DNA of 64,000 nt from Ensifer adhaerens (GTDB lineage: Bacteria; Pseudomonadota; Alphaproteobacteria; Rhizobiales; Rhizobiaceae), in the NCBI RefSeq assembly GCF_028993555.1, contig NZ_CP118612.1, forward strand, positions 496,001-560,000, written 5' to 3'. The notes beneath the pieces are model-generated. The model searched no databases, had not been told where the DNA came from, and worked only from the letters and a program-made list of their open reading frames with translations. Positions within the stretch are counted from its first letter, which is position 1, and the number at the start of each line of letters is the position of its first letter. Made by a program: the position numbers and the translations under genes. Shown here piece by piece: positions 53,487 through 62,921 of this stretch.

Positions 53487-53544
53487 CCGATCGGGACGAA
53501 TTTGACGGTTTGCGAGTGGCGCGCGCTATAATCATCCCGATCGG
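53487..53544 (+). promoter_or_regulatory. promoter flanked by CCGATCGGGA inverted repeats
   Basis: TTGACG (53502-53507) and a perfect TATAAT (53527-53532) are 19 bp apart. CCGATCGGGA at 53487-53496 and its exact complement TCCCGATCGG at 53535-53544 flank them. The layout suggests a repressor binding both sides of the promoter. The transcript would run right through a ~400-nt leader towards the DUF932 gene. Confidence 0.55.
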
Positions 53545-53734
53545 GGCGGGTTGAAGCCGGTTAAACTGCGCGGAGGAGCGCTTCGGCCGGGGGCCGTCGG
53601 TCCCGCTTCCCCTTCGGGCCACGATGTTGAAGCTCCTGCGGCGGCCCTTTTTCCGCCCTTCGCGCGGCGCGAATTCCCGCTTTCCCGCTGACGCGTCGCT
53701 ATGCTGAAAGCTCCGATACGCTTCGTTGTTAGTT

Positions 53735-53756
53735 GACCGATCGAGCCCGATCGGTC
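53735..53756. promoter_or_regulatory. inverted repeat GACCGATC-N6-GATCGGTC
   Basis: Perfect 8-bp arms separated by GAGCCC. The core CGATCGG resembles the arms flanking the promoter at 53487-53544, so the same protein may bind both. It lies just before the structured leader of the DUF932 gene. Confidence 0.5.
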
Positions 53757-53759
53757 GAG

Positions 53760-53937
53760 GGGGCCGAGGGTCTTTGCCCCTTCTCTCCCCTAAACAGTCT
53801 TTCGCCCACCTTCCTTCGCTTCCGCTTTCGTGCAGGCGGTTCCCCGCAAAGACTGTTTTCCCCCTCCGTCCCCACCGCTCGCGCGGCCCCGGGAAGCAGG
53901 ACGCGGCCCTGCTTCGCGGTCCAAGGGAAAAGGAGAA
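53760..53937 (+). promoter_or_regulatory. structured 5' leader of the DUF932 gene
   Basis: A GGGGC/GCCCC stem (53760-53780) is followed by perfect 11-bp arms AAACAGTCTTT (53792-53802) and AAAGACTGTTT (53848-53858), closing a 45-nt loop that holds CGTGCAGGCGGTTCCCCGC. A compact hairpin GAAGCAGG/CCTGCTTC follows (53893-53915), ending 22 nt before ATG 53938, with AAGGGAAAAGGAGAA in between. The same order of elements occurs before the ardC relic and, more diverged, before DUF736. Confidence 0.65.
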
Positions 53938-54795
53938 ATGACAATGAGCATCTACGCCAAAACTGCCCGATTCGACACAGGTCGTGCTCTCACCGAGGAC
54001 GAGATGCGTGGCTTTGCACCCTCGATATTTGCCACCTCAGCGCACGAGAGCCGCTCTGAGCGCTTCAAACCGATCCCCACGATCGAGATCCTGCGCGGTC
54101 TCATGAAAGAGGGGTTCATGCCGATTGGGGCGCGCCAATCTGTTAGCCGCACCGAAGGAAAAGCGAATTTTACAAAGCACCTCATCCGGCTTCGCCGTCT
54201 CGACGATGGCAACGTCTATCACGTCGGCGATACCGTCTGCGAAATCCTTCTCAAGAATGCAAATGACGGAACAAGCGCATACGAGTTGCTCGCAGGGCTT
54301 TTCCGCGTGTGCTGCCTCAACTCGCTCGTTGCGCAAACGGGAACGATCGACGCGATCAAGGTCCGACACTCCGGTGATGTTCAAGGAAAGGTGATCGAGG
54401 GAACCTACCGCGTACTTGGGGAGGCGGAACGCACTCTGGCGGCGCCGCAGGACTGGTCGGGATTAAAAATGGGGCGTGAGGCAAGGGAAGTCTTGGCGGA
54501 GGCTGCACATCTCGTTCGCTTTGGCGACGCCGGAGGGTCGGTGACGAACCCGATCAAGCCGGAGCAATTGCTGGTGCCACGCCGCATCGAAGACCGGGCC
54601 GAAGATCTTTGGACCGTGTGGAATGTCGTTCAAGAGAACAGCATCAAAGGCGGATTGCGCGGTGTAAGGCGTGACGAGTTCGGCAGAGCGCGCCGATCGA
54701 CGTCTCGACCGATTAACGGCATCGATCAGGACATCAAGCTCAACAAGGCTCTTTGGCTCATTGGGGAAAGGATGGCCACGTTGCTCCGCCGCTGA
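53938..54795 (+). CDS. DUF932 domain-containing plasmid protein
   Basis: A 285-residue DUF932 protein (phage/plasmid-like TIGR03299 type). Seen are PIPTIEILRGLMKEGFMPIG, TKHLIRLRR, EILLKNANDGTSAYELLAGL, FRVCCLNSLV and a C-terminal INGIDQDIKLNKALWLIGE. These proteins are frequent on rhizobial plasmids and in phages, and their function is unknown. ATG 53938 follows AAAAGGAGAA; an in-frame ATG 6 nt later is possible. The long GC-rich leader before it contains strong secondary structure. Confidence 0.88.
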   Translation: MTMSIYAKTARFDTGRALTEDEMRGFAPSIFATSAHESRSERFKPIPTIEILRGLMKEGFMPIGARQSVSRTEGKANFTKHLIRLRRLDDGNVYHVGDTVCEILLKNANDGTSAYELLAGLFRVCCLNSLVAQTGTIDAIKVRHSGDVQGKVIEGTYRVLGEAERTLAAPQDWSGLKMGREAREVLAEAAHLVRFGDAGGSVTNPIKPEQLLVPRRIEDRAEDLWTVWNVVQENSIKGGLRGVRRDEFGRARRSTSRPINGIDQDIKLNKALWLIGERMATLLRR

Positions 54796-55015
54796 CCTTC
54801 TCGCGGCCGATCGACCTCCTCGCGTCCGGTATCCACCTGGCCGCGAGGCCATCCCGTGTCTTGAGGGGCGCCCCAAAGCCCCGCCCCTCAAACTCCCCTG
54901 CCCACCCGGAACATATCAGCTCGGAGGCCGTGCACGTCGAACTGGCGAGTTCGCCTGGTCGGCCGAGCATTGCAAGTGCAGCAGCATCGGATTGGGCCGG
55001 CGCTGTAGGCATCCA
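54796..55015. other. spacer between DUF932 gene and a convergent small gene
   Basis: Nothing recognised. The two genes converge here and no clear U-tracted terminator was seen. Confidence 0.4.
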
Positions 55016-55219
55016 TCAGGCTGCTGAAGGACGCTCGCTCTGGAGTTGATCGACGACGTCGCTGGCGGCGGTCGGACCCGGTTCTGCCGGAATGGTTGCA
55101 AGTGGCTCGTCGGAAACCCGCAGGTCCATCTTTCCCCAGATCGACGCCTTCTGAGCCTTGTTCCGCAGTTTTCTGGACTGTTTGATTTCGACGATGAACG
55201 GTCTTGTCTGCTGACGCAT
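55016..55219 (-). CDS. small conserved plasmid protein
   Basis: A 67-residue protein starting MRQQTRPFIVEIKQSRKLRN, then KAQKASIWGKMDL. The RPFIVEIK...IWG pattern recalls short hypothetical proteins found beside DUF736 genes on rhizobial plasmids. A very strong GGAGGAG site 3-9 nt before ATG 55219 fixes the start, although the frame runs further upstream. Function unknown. Confidence 0.65.
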   Translation of the reverse strand: MRQQTRPFIVEIKQSRKLRNKAQKASIWGKMDLRVSDEPLATIPAEPGPTAASDVVDQLQSERPSAA

Positions 55220-55496
55220 ATCTCCTCCAGGCGACGAATCGCGATCGAACGATTTCGTGCGGCAAGGCATTCGCAGCTGTGCCTTGATCGAGGATGGAGA
55301 CAACAACCGCACCAGTCGGATCCGACGACATTCACCGGTAGTGGACGGCCGCCGAACGTTCTGGACCACTATTGGACCTGCTTCGTCACTATGGCCGTGT
55401 TTCTTTCCTGTTGCGGTGCTCCCTGCGCGGGCTCGATGAGGCGTGTCTGACCGGAAAACGGCTGACGCCTCGATCGTCTGCCCGCAACGGCACGTG
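55220..55496. other. spacer between divergent small gene and the DUF736 leader
   Basis: No supported gene in about 280 bp. It should carry promoters for both divergent genes; no clear hexamers were singled out. Confidence 0.4.
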
Positions 55497-55671
55497 CACT
55501 TTTCTTGCCCCTGGCGGCCCGGGCCGCCATTCCCCGCCAACCAACAAAAGTGTGCCTTGCCGTCCTCCATTTCATTGCGGCCAATGGGTGCGGTCCGATC
55601 GTCCCCGGTCCTTTCGACAGCCATCGAGGCCGCGAAGGGCGCGGCCCGAAACAACAGAAAGGAATTTCGAC
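55497..55671 (+). promoter_or_regulatory. structured 5' leader of the DUF736 gene
   Basis: CACTTTT (55497-55503) and AAAAGTG (55546-55552) close a 42-nt loop that contains the perfect palindrome GGCGGCCCGGGCCGCC (55513-55528) and ATTCCCCGCC. A second hairpin GGCCGCG-AAGGG-CGCGGCC (55628-55646) ends 25 nt before ATG 55672. This parallels the DUF932 leader in order and spacing with little primary-sequence identity. Confidence 0.55.
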
Positions 55672-55983
55672 ATGGCAACCATCGGCTCTTTCACCTCCAC
55701 CGAAAATGGCTTTACTGGCTCGATCCGCACCCTGGCCCTCAACGTCAAGGCCCGCATCGCCCGGATCGAATCTCCCTCCGACAAAGGCCCCCACTTCCGC
55801 ATCTACGCGGGCAACGTCGAGTTCGGAGCGGCCTGGCAGAAGAACTCCGAGCAGACCGGTCGCGACTACCTCTCGGTCAAGCTCGACGATCCAAGCTTCC
55901 CCGCTCCGATCTACGCAACGCTTGCGGAAGTCGAAGGCGAAGATGGCTACCAGCTGATCTGGTCGCGCTCCATCCGGGACTGA
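55672..55983 (+). CDS. DUF736 family protein
   Basis: A 103-residue DUF736 protein: [20 protein letters not shown], then [20 protein letters not shown] and a C-terminal [19 protein letters not shown]. The family is small, beta-rich and characteristic of alphaproteobacterial plasmids and integrative elements; its function is unknown. AAAGGAA lies 7-13 nt before ATG 55672. A structured leader precedes it. Confidence 0.92.
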   Translation: MATIGSFTSTENGFTGSIRTLALNVKARIARIESPSDKGPHFRIYAGNVEFGAAWQKNSEQTGRDYLSVKLDDPSFPAPIYATLAEVEGEDGYQLIWSRSIRD

Positions 55984-56029
55984 GCACAACTGGCCCCGTC
56001 TTCGGACGGGGCCCCATTCGGTCCAGCAT

Positions 56030-56317
56030 TTACAGCATTGCTGTAATTGCTGGATCTGTTGTAGCTGGGTGGCCGGCGACCGGCCGATAACCACGTGCTC
56101 GCTTGAGCCGGGCGATATCCAGAAAAAGCCTCACCGCATCGCCCTCTTGGGCGAAGTGGTGGACCCTGCGCTGTCCCGACGAGCCGATACGTCCCCACCG
56201 CCTCGTGAGACATGTTTGGCCGAATAGATCCAGTGAAATGTCCATGGCGTAGTACCGGGCCATGTTCTTCGCCGGATCCTTCCGTTCCGCGTAAAGGTGG
56301 TACGGCTGAGTGAGCAT
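56030..56317 (-). CDS. WGR-domain protein
   Basis: A 95-residue WGR domain: MLTQPYHLYAERKDPAKNMA, RYYAMDISLDLFGQTCL, RRWGRIGSSGQRRVHHF (the WGR signature) and AVRLFLDIARLKRARGYRPV. WGR domains bind DNA ends in PARPs and bacterial ligase/regulator proteins; single-domain copies near traG are common on rhizobial plasmids. ATG 56317 matches the family start. ATG 56437, overlapping the traG end and preceded by GGGAG, would add 40 unconserved residues. Confidence 0.82.
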   Translation of the reverse strand: MLTQPYHLYAERKDPAKNMARYYAMDISLDLFGQTCLTRRWGRIGSSGQRRVHHFAQEGDAVRLFLDIARLKRARGYRPVAGHPATTDPAITAML

Positions 56318-56414
56318 GACATGAGAATCGCCGATGCTCAGAATCTCGTCCAACGAGAGTTTTGAATCGATCCCTTCTGATCGATTCATGTTTGTGATGG
56401 GTCGCCTGGAAAGT

Positions 56415-58328
56415 TCAGACAGGCTCCGACGGAGCATGAAATCTGCTCCCTTTGACGCAGCCTTGCATGTCCTCTCGTCTGAACCATATGGCGCGACCGC
56501 ATCTAAGCGGCGCGTTTCCCGCCGTAAACACGATCTGCTCGTCGGCACGCATGCGCAGCACTTCGTCCGGCTGGATGAGCGGCCGGGCAGCAAGTTGCTT
56601 TGAGCGGGTGCGTGACGACCCACGTGATTGGAAACTGCGGCTGACCTGATCGACTTCGACGGTCGTCATGCCGCAACGCCTTGAAACATATTCGGCCGTC
56701 TCGGGATCGTTGATGGCGGCAAAGGAGACCCAGCTTGCACTCTCGAACCATTTGCTGGTTGCGTCGCGGCCGCCGAAAGTCTCGCGCATCTGGCCGATCG
56801 ATTGAAAGATCAGCGTGAGTGATATCCCGTACTTGCGGCCGGTGTCGCGCGCCGTTTCGAGGATGCGCAAGTAACCAAGGCGGGCAACCTCATCGAGGAG
56901 AAAAAGAGCCAGGTCGTCGCCTGAGCGATTGCGATTGTAGATCGCGTTCACAAAGGATCCGATGATGACGCGAGCAAGGCCCGAATGCGTTTCCAGCGTC
57001 TTCAGATCGATGTTGATGAAGACATCCAGAGATCCGGCCAGAAGCTGCTCGGTCGAGAAACTCTTAGATGACACCAGACCCGCGTAGTTCTCATAGGAGA
57101 GCCAATGGGTCTCCTTGACTGCGTTGGCATAGACGCCCGAAAAGGTCTCCGGCGTCATGTTGACGAATGCAGCGACATTTTCTCTCACGAAGCCCGAACT
57201 CGAGTTCGCGTGAATGGCCTGCAGGCGCTCGCGCAGCTTCGGCTCCGGCTCGGCGAGATTCCTGCGAACTTGCCTCAGCGTCTGGTCTTCCTTGCGGGTG
57301 TGGCCCGAAAGGCAGACATCGGCAATGAGTGCGGTCAGCAACTGCAGTGCGGACGCCCTGAAGAAATCGTCACGCACCCCGATTGCGCGACCGCTGTCGC
57401 TCATGATCCAGGAGGCCACCGCGGCGATATCCTCCTCCTTGCTTCGGCCGTAACGGCCGATCCAGTCCAAAGCATTGAAGCCCGCGTCGGGTTTCTTCGG
57501 ATCGAGAATTCGAACGTCCCGGCCAGCGCCTTTTCGATGGTCGATCACCATCGGGGCCACTTCGTTGGAGGGGTCGAGAACGACGAGCGTACTTCCCCAC
57601 TTGAGCGCCGTCGGTACCGTTACCGAGGTCGTCTTGAACCCGCCTGACCCCGCAAAGACGATACCGTGCGACGAGCCGAAAGAGCCGTCGAAGCACAAGA
57701 GCGGCGACCGGCCGCCAGCGCCCCAGGTCTCGGGCTTGTCTGCTCGAAATGGAATGGCCGCGACGCCGTCTTCATCGACCCGGTAGGCTTCTCCAATCAC
57801 GATGCCCGCCACCTCCGGAAAGAGCCTTTTCGCGCAGGAGAGCTTCATCCATTCGGCTTCACCGTAGATGGCGCGCTTGCCGCGAACGCGCTTCGGCGCA
57901 GATTTGGGGAAGGCGGCATTTCCGATCATCGCGACCCGCAATGCGAAGCCCGACGATAGAAGCGCCGCCACGGCTCCGACGACCGCTGCCGGTTCGAAGT
58001 CCAGCGTGTGGAACTGCCAGGACTGAGCGAGGCTCGTGTCTACAAAGCCGTCGATGAGGGCGACAGCGGCAGCGGTCAGCCCTCCCCCGAATGCGCCCCA
58101 TCCCGCAAAGCGGATGTTGGCGGATCCGGCCGCCGCAAACAGGAAGATGGCGCCAACGACCGCCGCCGAAACAGAGGGGATCGCGACGCCTGCCCGGATC
58201 AACGCCAGGCGTCCGGCTTCCCGCCCCGCGAAAGACGATAGCCAGTCGCCGGCTCCCTCCATTGTGACAAGGGCGAGAGCCATCAAGGCAAGTGGCGAGG
58301 CTGCAAGTGCGATCCTACTCACGCCCAT
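56415..58328 (-). CDS. traG: TraG, conjugative coupling protein (VirD4 family)
   Basis: A 637-residue type IV coupling protein. Several N-terminal membrane segments ([20 protein letters not shown] region) precede a hexameric ATPase with Walker A-like [11 protein letters not shown] and Walker [16 protein letters not shown], then [12 protein letters not shown]. It links the TraA-bound relaxosome at oriT to the mating-pair channel. ATG 58328, with GGAGG 9 nt upstream, overlaps the traD 3' end. Length and order traC-traD-traG match the Ti/Sym plasmid transfer region. Confidence 0.93.
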   Translation of the reverse strand: MGVSRIALAASPLALMALALVTMEGAGDWLSSFAGREAGRLALIRAGVAIPSVSAAVVGAIFLFAAAGSANIRFAGWGAFGGGLTAAAVALIDGFVDTSLAQSWQFHTLDFEPAAVVGAVAALLSSGFALRVAMIGNAAFPKSAPKRVRGKRAIYGEAEWMKLSCAKRLFPEVAGIVIGEAYRVDEDGVAAIPFRADKPETWGAGGRSPLLCFDGSFGSSHGIVFAGSGGFKTTSVTVPTALKWGSTLVVLDPSNEVAPMVIDHRKGAGRDVRILDPKKPDAGFNALDWIGRYGRSKEEDIAAVASWIMSDSGRAIGVRDDFFRASALQLLTALIADVCLSGHTRKEDQTLRQVRRNLAEPEPKLRERLQAIHANSSSGFVRENVAAFVNMTPETFSGVYANAVKETHWLSYENYAGLVSSKSFSTEQLLAGSLDVFINIDLKTLETHSGLARVIIGSFVNAIYNRNRSGDDLALFLLDEVARLGYLRILETARDTGRKYGISLTLIFQSIGQMRETFGGRDATSKWFESASWVSFAAINDPETAEYVSRRCGMTTVEVDQVSRSFQSRGSSRTRSKQLAARPLIQPDEVLRMRADEQIVFTAGNAPLRCGRAIWFRREDMQGCVKGSRFHAPSEPV

Positions 58329-58530
58329 GGCGAAAGGCCTCCGCACCGATTTTCGCCAGCCGAATACGCTCGCCTTCGTCGATCTTCAGGCGCTGGCCAA
58401 GATCGATTAAAGCGCCAAGGAGGAGCGCGCGCGACTCGTAGCGCAAGCCCGCTTTGACGATGAGGCCCCCGAGTTCGATCTTTTCCCTGGTGTCCTTCCG
58501 CCGGGCATCGATTGTGCCTGCGCGCGCCAT
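58315..58530 (-). CDS. traD: TraD, conjugal transfer protein
   Basis: A 71-residue small helical protein ([40 protein letters not shown]) of the Ti-plasmid TraD family, which is unrelated to F-plasmid TraD. It probably acts in the relaxosome with TraC and TraA. It overlaps traG by 14 bp and follows traC by only a few bases. GAAGGGG lies upstream of ATG 58530. Confidence 0.9.
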   Translation of the reverse strand: MARAGTIDARRKDTREKIELGGLIVKAGLRYESRALLLGALIDLGQRLKIDEGERIRLAKIGAEAFRHGRE

Positions 58531-58534
58531 CCGC

Positions 58535-58801
58535 TCAAGCCCCTTCAGCGCCGCCCTGAGGCGTGCCAGGCGTGAGCGACGGGGCCCTGCTCCCTTGGAC
58601 TGCCGTTCTCCTGCCTTCCCGAAAACGTGCCGCGAGCTTTTCGAAGACGGACTGCAGTTCGCCCTCATCGACCTCGATCTCCCCGAGACCGGCCTTCAGT
58701 GCGATGCGGCCAATCCGTTCGGCTTCGCGGGTTTCTGCATTCTTCAGTTGCTCCTGCAACCGGGCGATTTCTTCGCGGATTCGCGAGGACGGTTTCTTCA
58801 T
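58535..58801 (-). CDS. traC: TraC, relaxosome accessory protein
   Basis: An 88-residue protein matching Ti-plasmid TraC ([40 protein letters not shown]), with a basic coiled-coil N-terminus and a variable C-terminus. It likely helps TraA act at oriT. ATG 58801 matches the family start; ATG 58819 adds six residues. It is the first gene of traCDG, transcribed away from oriT. Confidence 0.88.
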   Translation of the reverse strand: MKKPSSRIREEIARLQEQLKNAETREAERIGRIALKAGLGEIEVDEGELQSVFEKLAARFREGRRTAVQGSRAPSLTPGTPQGGAEGA

Positions 58802-58851
58802 TCCGGGTGGTCCTTTCATGCCGTTTCGTTTTCGACGGGCATTAAGGTCGC

Positions 58852-58976
58852 GTAGATCGGCGTGCCGATCTACCAGCACAAATGCGAGTTGGCTGAGCCA
58901 ACGCCTTTGATCATCATCCCGGCCGTTCCGAAGGAGCGGCACTGAAGGGCGCAATTATACGTCGCTGTTGCGACGT
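58852..58976. other. oriT: origin of transfer (oriT)
   Basis: Between the divergent traC and traA genes lie four stacked inverted repeats: GTAGATCGGC-GT-GCCGATCTAC (58852-58873), GTTGGC-TGA-GCCAAC (58888-58902), GCCGTTCC-GAA-GGAGCGGC with one mismatch (58922-58940) and ACGTCGC-TGTT-GCGACGT (58959-58976). The segment AAGGGCGCAATTATAC (58945-58960) resembles the nic core of Ti-plasmid and IncQ-type oriTs, so nicking by TraA is expected there. Confidence 0.75.
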
Positions 58977-59052
58977 CTCGGTTTGCTTCCCCGGCGTGCG
59001 CGTCCCTTCCAGGAACGCGTTGATCTCGTTTTCATCCGGGAGTGATGTCGCC

Positions 59053-62000
59053 GTGGCTGTCCCTCATTTCTCCGTCAACATCGTTGCCCGTGGCGCGGGA
59101 CGGAGTGCCGTCATGTCGGCCGCCTATCGCCACTGTGCGAAGATGGACTTCGAGCGCGAGGCCCGCGGGGTCGATTATCGCGCGAAGCAGGGGCTGCTCC
59201 ATGAAGAGTTCGTGGTACCAGCTGATGCGCCAGCCTGGCTTTCCTCAATGATTGCGGATCGCTCCGTCTCCGGCGCGTCGGAAGCGTTCTGGAACAGGGT
59301 CGAAGAGTTCGAAAAGCGCGCCGATGCCCAGCTTGCCAAGGATCTCACGATCGCGTTGCCGATCGAACTCACGCCCGAGCAGAACATCGGGCTTGTGCGC
59401 GAATTCGTGGAGAGACAAATCCTGTCAAAAGGCATGGTCGCCGACTGGGTCTATCATGACGCCCCCGGCAATCCGCATGTTCACCTGATGGCGACGCTTC
59501 GTCCTCTCACGGACGAAGGGTTCGGAGCCAAGAAGGTGGCTTTACTTGCACCCGACGGCCGGCCACTGCGCAACGACATGGGCAAGATCGTTTACGAGCT
59601 CTGGGCGGGCGGCGTCGACGATTTCAATGCTCTTAGAGACGGATGGTTCGCGTGCCAAAACAGGCATCTGGCGCTCGCCGGACTCGACATTCGCGTTGAT
59701 GGACGTTCCTACGAGAGCCAGGGGATCACGGTTGCGCCGACGATCCATCTGGGCGTTGGCGCCAAGGCGATCGAGCGAAAGTCCACCGCATCGCAGATGC
59801 CGGCTTCTCTGGAGCGTCTCGAACTCCAGGAGGCTCTTCGTCAGGCAAATGCGCGTCGCATCGAACGTCGTCCGCAAATCGTGCTGGATATGATAACGCG
59901 CGAAAAGAGCGTCTTCGATGAACGGGACGTCGCGAAGATCCTTCATCGCTATATCGACGATGCGGATCTCTTCGGCTCGTTGATGTTACGCGTGCTGCGA
60001 GATCCGAGCGCATTGCGCCTGACTGCAGAGGGTACCGACCTTGGAACGGGGCTCTATTCCCCGGCACGATACACGACTCGGGAACTCATCCGGCTCGAAG
60101 CGGAGATGGTAAACCGCGCTCTTTGGCTCGCGAGAAGAACTTCGCATGGTGTCCGCGGCGCTTTGCTGGAGGCAACCTTTTCTAAAAATCGAGGTCTTTC
60201 GGATGAGCAACAGGCGGCCATTGAGCATCTGACGACGGGGGCTGCCCTTGCTGCCGTCGTCGGTCGTGCAGGCGCTGGCAAGACAACGATGATGAAAGCC
60301 GCTCGTGAGGCCTGGCAGGCGGCGGGATATCGCGTTGTCGGCGGGGCTCTTGCCGGCAAGGCGGCCGAGGGATTGGAGAAGGAGGCAGGCATTGCCTCGC
60401 GCACGCTCTCGTCGTGGGAGCGTCGTTGGGCGCAAGGCACCGACTGCCTCGACGAAAAGACAGTGTTTGTCCTCGACGAGGCCGGCATGGTCTCGTCCCG
60501 GCAGATGGCATTCTTCGTCGAAGCCGTCGTAAGGTCCGGCGCGAAACTTGTCCTCGTCGGCGATCCCGAACAGCTTCAGCCGATCGAGGCCGGTGCGGCG
60601 TTTCGCGCGATCGGCGACCGGGTCGGCTATGCCGAACTCCAGACCATTTATCGCCAGCGCGCGCCCTGGATGCGCAGCGCGTCGCTTGATCTCGCCCGCG
60701 GCAAGATCGGCGAAGCGATCGATGCCTATCGCGCCAATGGCAAAATAGTAGGTGCGGAGCTCAAATCCGAGGCCATCGAACGCCTCATCACCGATTGGGA
60801 CAGGGAGCATGACCTGACAAAGACGAGTTTGATGCTCGCGCATCTGCGGCGAGACGTGCGCCTGCTCAATAGCCTAGCGCGCGCCAGGCTCGTCGAACGT
60901 GGGGTTGTCGGTGAAGGCGCCGCGTTCCGCACAGCAGACGGAAACCGCAATTTTTCCGCCGGCGACCAGATCGTGTTCCTGAAGAACGATGGCATCCTGG
61001 GCGTCAAGAACGGCATGCTTGGGCGCGTGGTGGAAGCGGGTCCTGGCCGCTTCATCGCAAGCATTGGCGAAGGGACACATCGACGCGACGTTACCGTTGA
61101 ACAGCGCTTGTACAACAATGTCGACCACGGCTACGCGACAACCATCCATAAGTCGCAAGGTGCGACCGTCGATCGGGTGAAAGTGCTCGCGTCGCTGTCA
61201 TTGGACCGCCATCTCACCTATGTCGCGATGACCCGCCACCGCGACGAACTTGCCGTCTACTACGGTCGCCGCTCCTTCGCAAAGTCGGGCGGCCTGGTGC
61301 CGATCCTGTCGCGTCGCAACGCTAAGGAAACGACGCTCGATTACGAGGCACGACCGCTCTACCGCCAGGCACTGCGGTTTGCGGAAGCACGCGGACTGCA
61401 CCTCATGAGCGTTGCCCGCACAGTCGTCCGTGACCGGCTTCACTGGATCGTCGGTCAGAAGCAAAAACTCGCGATGCTGGGCGCGCGATTGGTCGATCTG
61501 GCGTCTTCGATCGGGCTTGCCCGCGGCAAGCTTGAGCGCGCGGCCCCAGCAATCGGAGCTGCAAGACCGATCGTTTCCGCTATCACGGTTTTTGCCAAAT
61601 CTGTCGAGCAAGCAGTCGCTGACAGGCTCGCGGCGGACCTCAACCTGAGAGAAAGATGGCAGGACGTCTCGATGCGCTTCCAGCTGGTTTACGCTGATCC
61701 GCAGGTCGCGTTTGCCGCCGTCAAGGTTGATGCGATGTTGAAGGATACCTCGCTCGCTGCAACCGTCCTTCAAGAGCTTGCTGCCGAGCCACAGCACTTC
61801 GGCGCGCTCAGTGGCAGGACCGGGATGTTTGCGAGCCGTTCCGACAAAAAGGATCGCGACGCAGCACTTCTCAATGTGCCGGCGCTCGCCCGAAATCTCG
61901 CAGATTATGTTCGCGTACGCGCTGAGACTGAGCGAAGGTGCTTGGCTGAAGAAAATGCCGTTCGTTCGAAGTTGGCGGTAGAGATCCCGGCTCTTTCGCC

Positions 62001-62358
62001 AGTGACCAGACAGGCGCTCGAACAATTGCGCGAAGGGCTCGAGCGCGATGATCAGGCACGCCATGAACCGTCGCCGCTCCCCCCGTCAATCAGACAGGAG
62101 CTGGAGCGATTTTCAGCCGCGGTCAGCCAAAGGTTCGGCGAGCGCACCTTCCCGCAGATTGCTGCGAAGGCCCCGGATGGCGAGGTCTTCGCGGCCGTCA
62201 CGGCGGGAATGGCCCCTCAACAGAAGAATGAAGTGCGCCTGGCTTGGGACGCGATGCGGACGATCCAGCTGCTTTCTGCGCGTGATCGTGTCGCTGCCGG
62301 CCTCAAGCTGTCCGAAACGCAGCGTCAATCACAAGGCAAGGAACTCCGACTCAAATGA
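59053..62358 (+). CDS. traA: TraA, conjugative relaxase-helicase
   Basis: A 1101-residue Ti-type relaxase. The N-terminal MobA/MobL domain ([34 protein letters not shown] with candidate nicking Tyr) has the metal triad region [14 protein letters not shown]. It is followed by a TraI-like helicase with Walker [11 protein letters not shown], Walker [26 protein letters not shown] and [17 protein letters not shown]. It nicks oriT, attaches to the 5' end and unwinds the strand for transfer. The start is GTG 59053 (GGGAG 10 nt upstream), where Ti TraA proteins begin; the upstream in-frame part overlaps oriT. Confidence 0.95.
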   Translation: MAVPHFSVNIVARGAGRSAVMSAAYRHCAKMDFEREARGVDYRAKQGLLHEEFVVPADAPAWLSSMIADRSVSGASEAFWNRVEEFEKRADAQLAKDLTIALPIELTPEQNIGLVREFVERQILSKGMVADWVYHDAPGNPHVHLMATLRPLTDEGFGAKKVALLAPDGRPLRNDMGKIVYELWAGGVDDFNALRDGWFACQNRHLALAGLDIRVDGRSYESQGITVAPTIHLGVGAKAIERKSTASQMPASLERLELQEALRQANARRIERRPQIVLDMITREKSVFDERDVAKILHRYIDDADLFGSLMLRVLRDPSALRLTAEGTDLGTGLYSPARYTTRELIRLEAEMVNRALWLARRTSHGVRGALLEATFSKNRGLSDEQQAAIEHLTTGAALAAVVGRAGAGKTTMMKAAREAWQAAGYRVVGGALAGKAAEGLEKEAGIASRTLSSWERRWAQGTDCLDEKTVFVLDEAGMVSSRQMAFFVEAVVRSGAKLVLVGDPEQLQPIEAGAAFRAIGDRVGYAELQTIYRQRAPWMRSASLDLARGKIGEAIDAYRANGKIVGAELKSEAIERLITDWDREHDLTKTSLMLAHLRRDVRLLNSLARARLVERGVVGEGAAFRTADGNRNFSAGDQIVFLKNDGILGVKNGMLGRVVEAGPGRFIASIGEGTHRRDVTVEQRLYNNVDHGYATTIHKSQGATVDRVKVLASLSLDRHLTYVAMTRHRDELAVYYGRRSFAKSGGLVPILSRRNAKETTLDYEARPLYRQALRFAEARGLHLMSVARTVVRDRLHWIVGQKQKLAMLGARLVDLASSIGLARGKLERAAPAIGAARPIVSAITVFAKSVEQAVADRLAADLNLRERWQDVSMRFQLVYADPQVAFAAVKVDAMLKDTSLAATVLQELAAEPQHFGALSGRTGMFASRSDKKDRDAALLNVPALARNLADYVRVRAETERRCLAEENAVRSKLAVEIPALSPVTRQALEQLREGLERDDQARHEPSPLPPSIRQELERFSAAVSQRFGERTFPQIAAKAPDGEVFAAVTAGMAPQQKNEVRLAWDAMRTIQLLSARDRVAAGLKLSETQRQSQGKELRLK

Positions 62359-62921
62359 CAAACGGATCCGCTCGTTCAGGAACAACGCGCCGGTGGCGTC
62401 AACGGCCGCTCCTTGTGGTGTTGGCCGGATTGCTGTCATCGCTCGTGATCGTCTTCTACGGATTGGCGTGCGGCTATCGCCTCAACTGGACGCCGAGCCA
62501 ATCGCTCGGTCTTTGGCGGATCCGTCCGCTGGCAGGTGCGGTCGCCACCGGTGACCTTGTCTTTGTTTGCCCGCCGGACACGCCGCGATTTCGCGAGGCG
62601 CACATGCGTGGTTATCTGCGGGCAGGCCTTTGCCCCGGCGGATACGGCCCGCTCATAAAGACGGTGGTCGCGCTTGAGGGACAACGTGTTGAGATCGGCC
62701 ACAAACTTGAGATCGACGGACGCGTGATTGCTCACGCCAACGTTCGGAAAAGCGATGGTCGTGGTCGCCCGCTTTCGTCTTTCAAGGGCGGGGTCGTTCC
62801 GGCCGGCCACGTGTTCCTGCATTCCAGTTTTTCAGCCTCCTGGGACTCCCGGTACTTTGGTCCAGTTCCTGCAGAGGGAATTCTCGGCTTGGCCGATGCG
62901 GTGCTGACCTATGCGCCGTGA
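62355..62921 (+). CDS. traF: TraF, conjugal transfer signal-peptidase-like protease
   Basis: A 188-residue S26-family protease with one N-terminal membrane anchor ([20 protein letters not shown]). The nucleophile Ser is in [12 protein letters not shown] (S48 or S50, probably S50) and the catalytic Lys is near K102 ([12 protein letters not shown]). Ti/RP4-type TraF matures the pilin TrbC by cyclisation. ATG 62355 overlaps the traA stop (ATGA). Confidence 0.92.
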   Translation: MTNGSARSGTTRRWRQRPLLVVLAGLLSSLVIVFYGLACGYRLNWTPSQSLGLWRIRPLAGAVATGDLVFVCPPDTPRFREAHMRGYLRAGLCPGGYGPLIKTVVALEGQRVEIGHKLEIDGRVIAHANVRKSDGRGRPLSSFKGGVVPAGHVFLHSSFSASWDSRYFGPVPAEGILGLADAVLTYAP

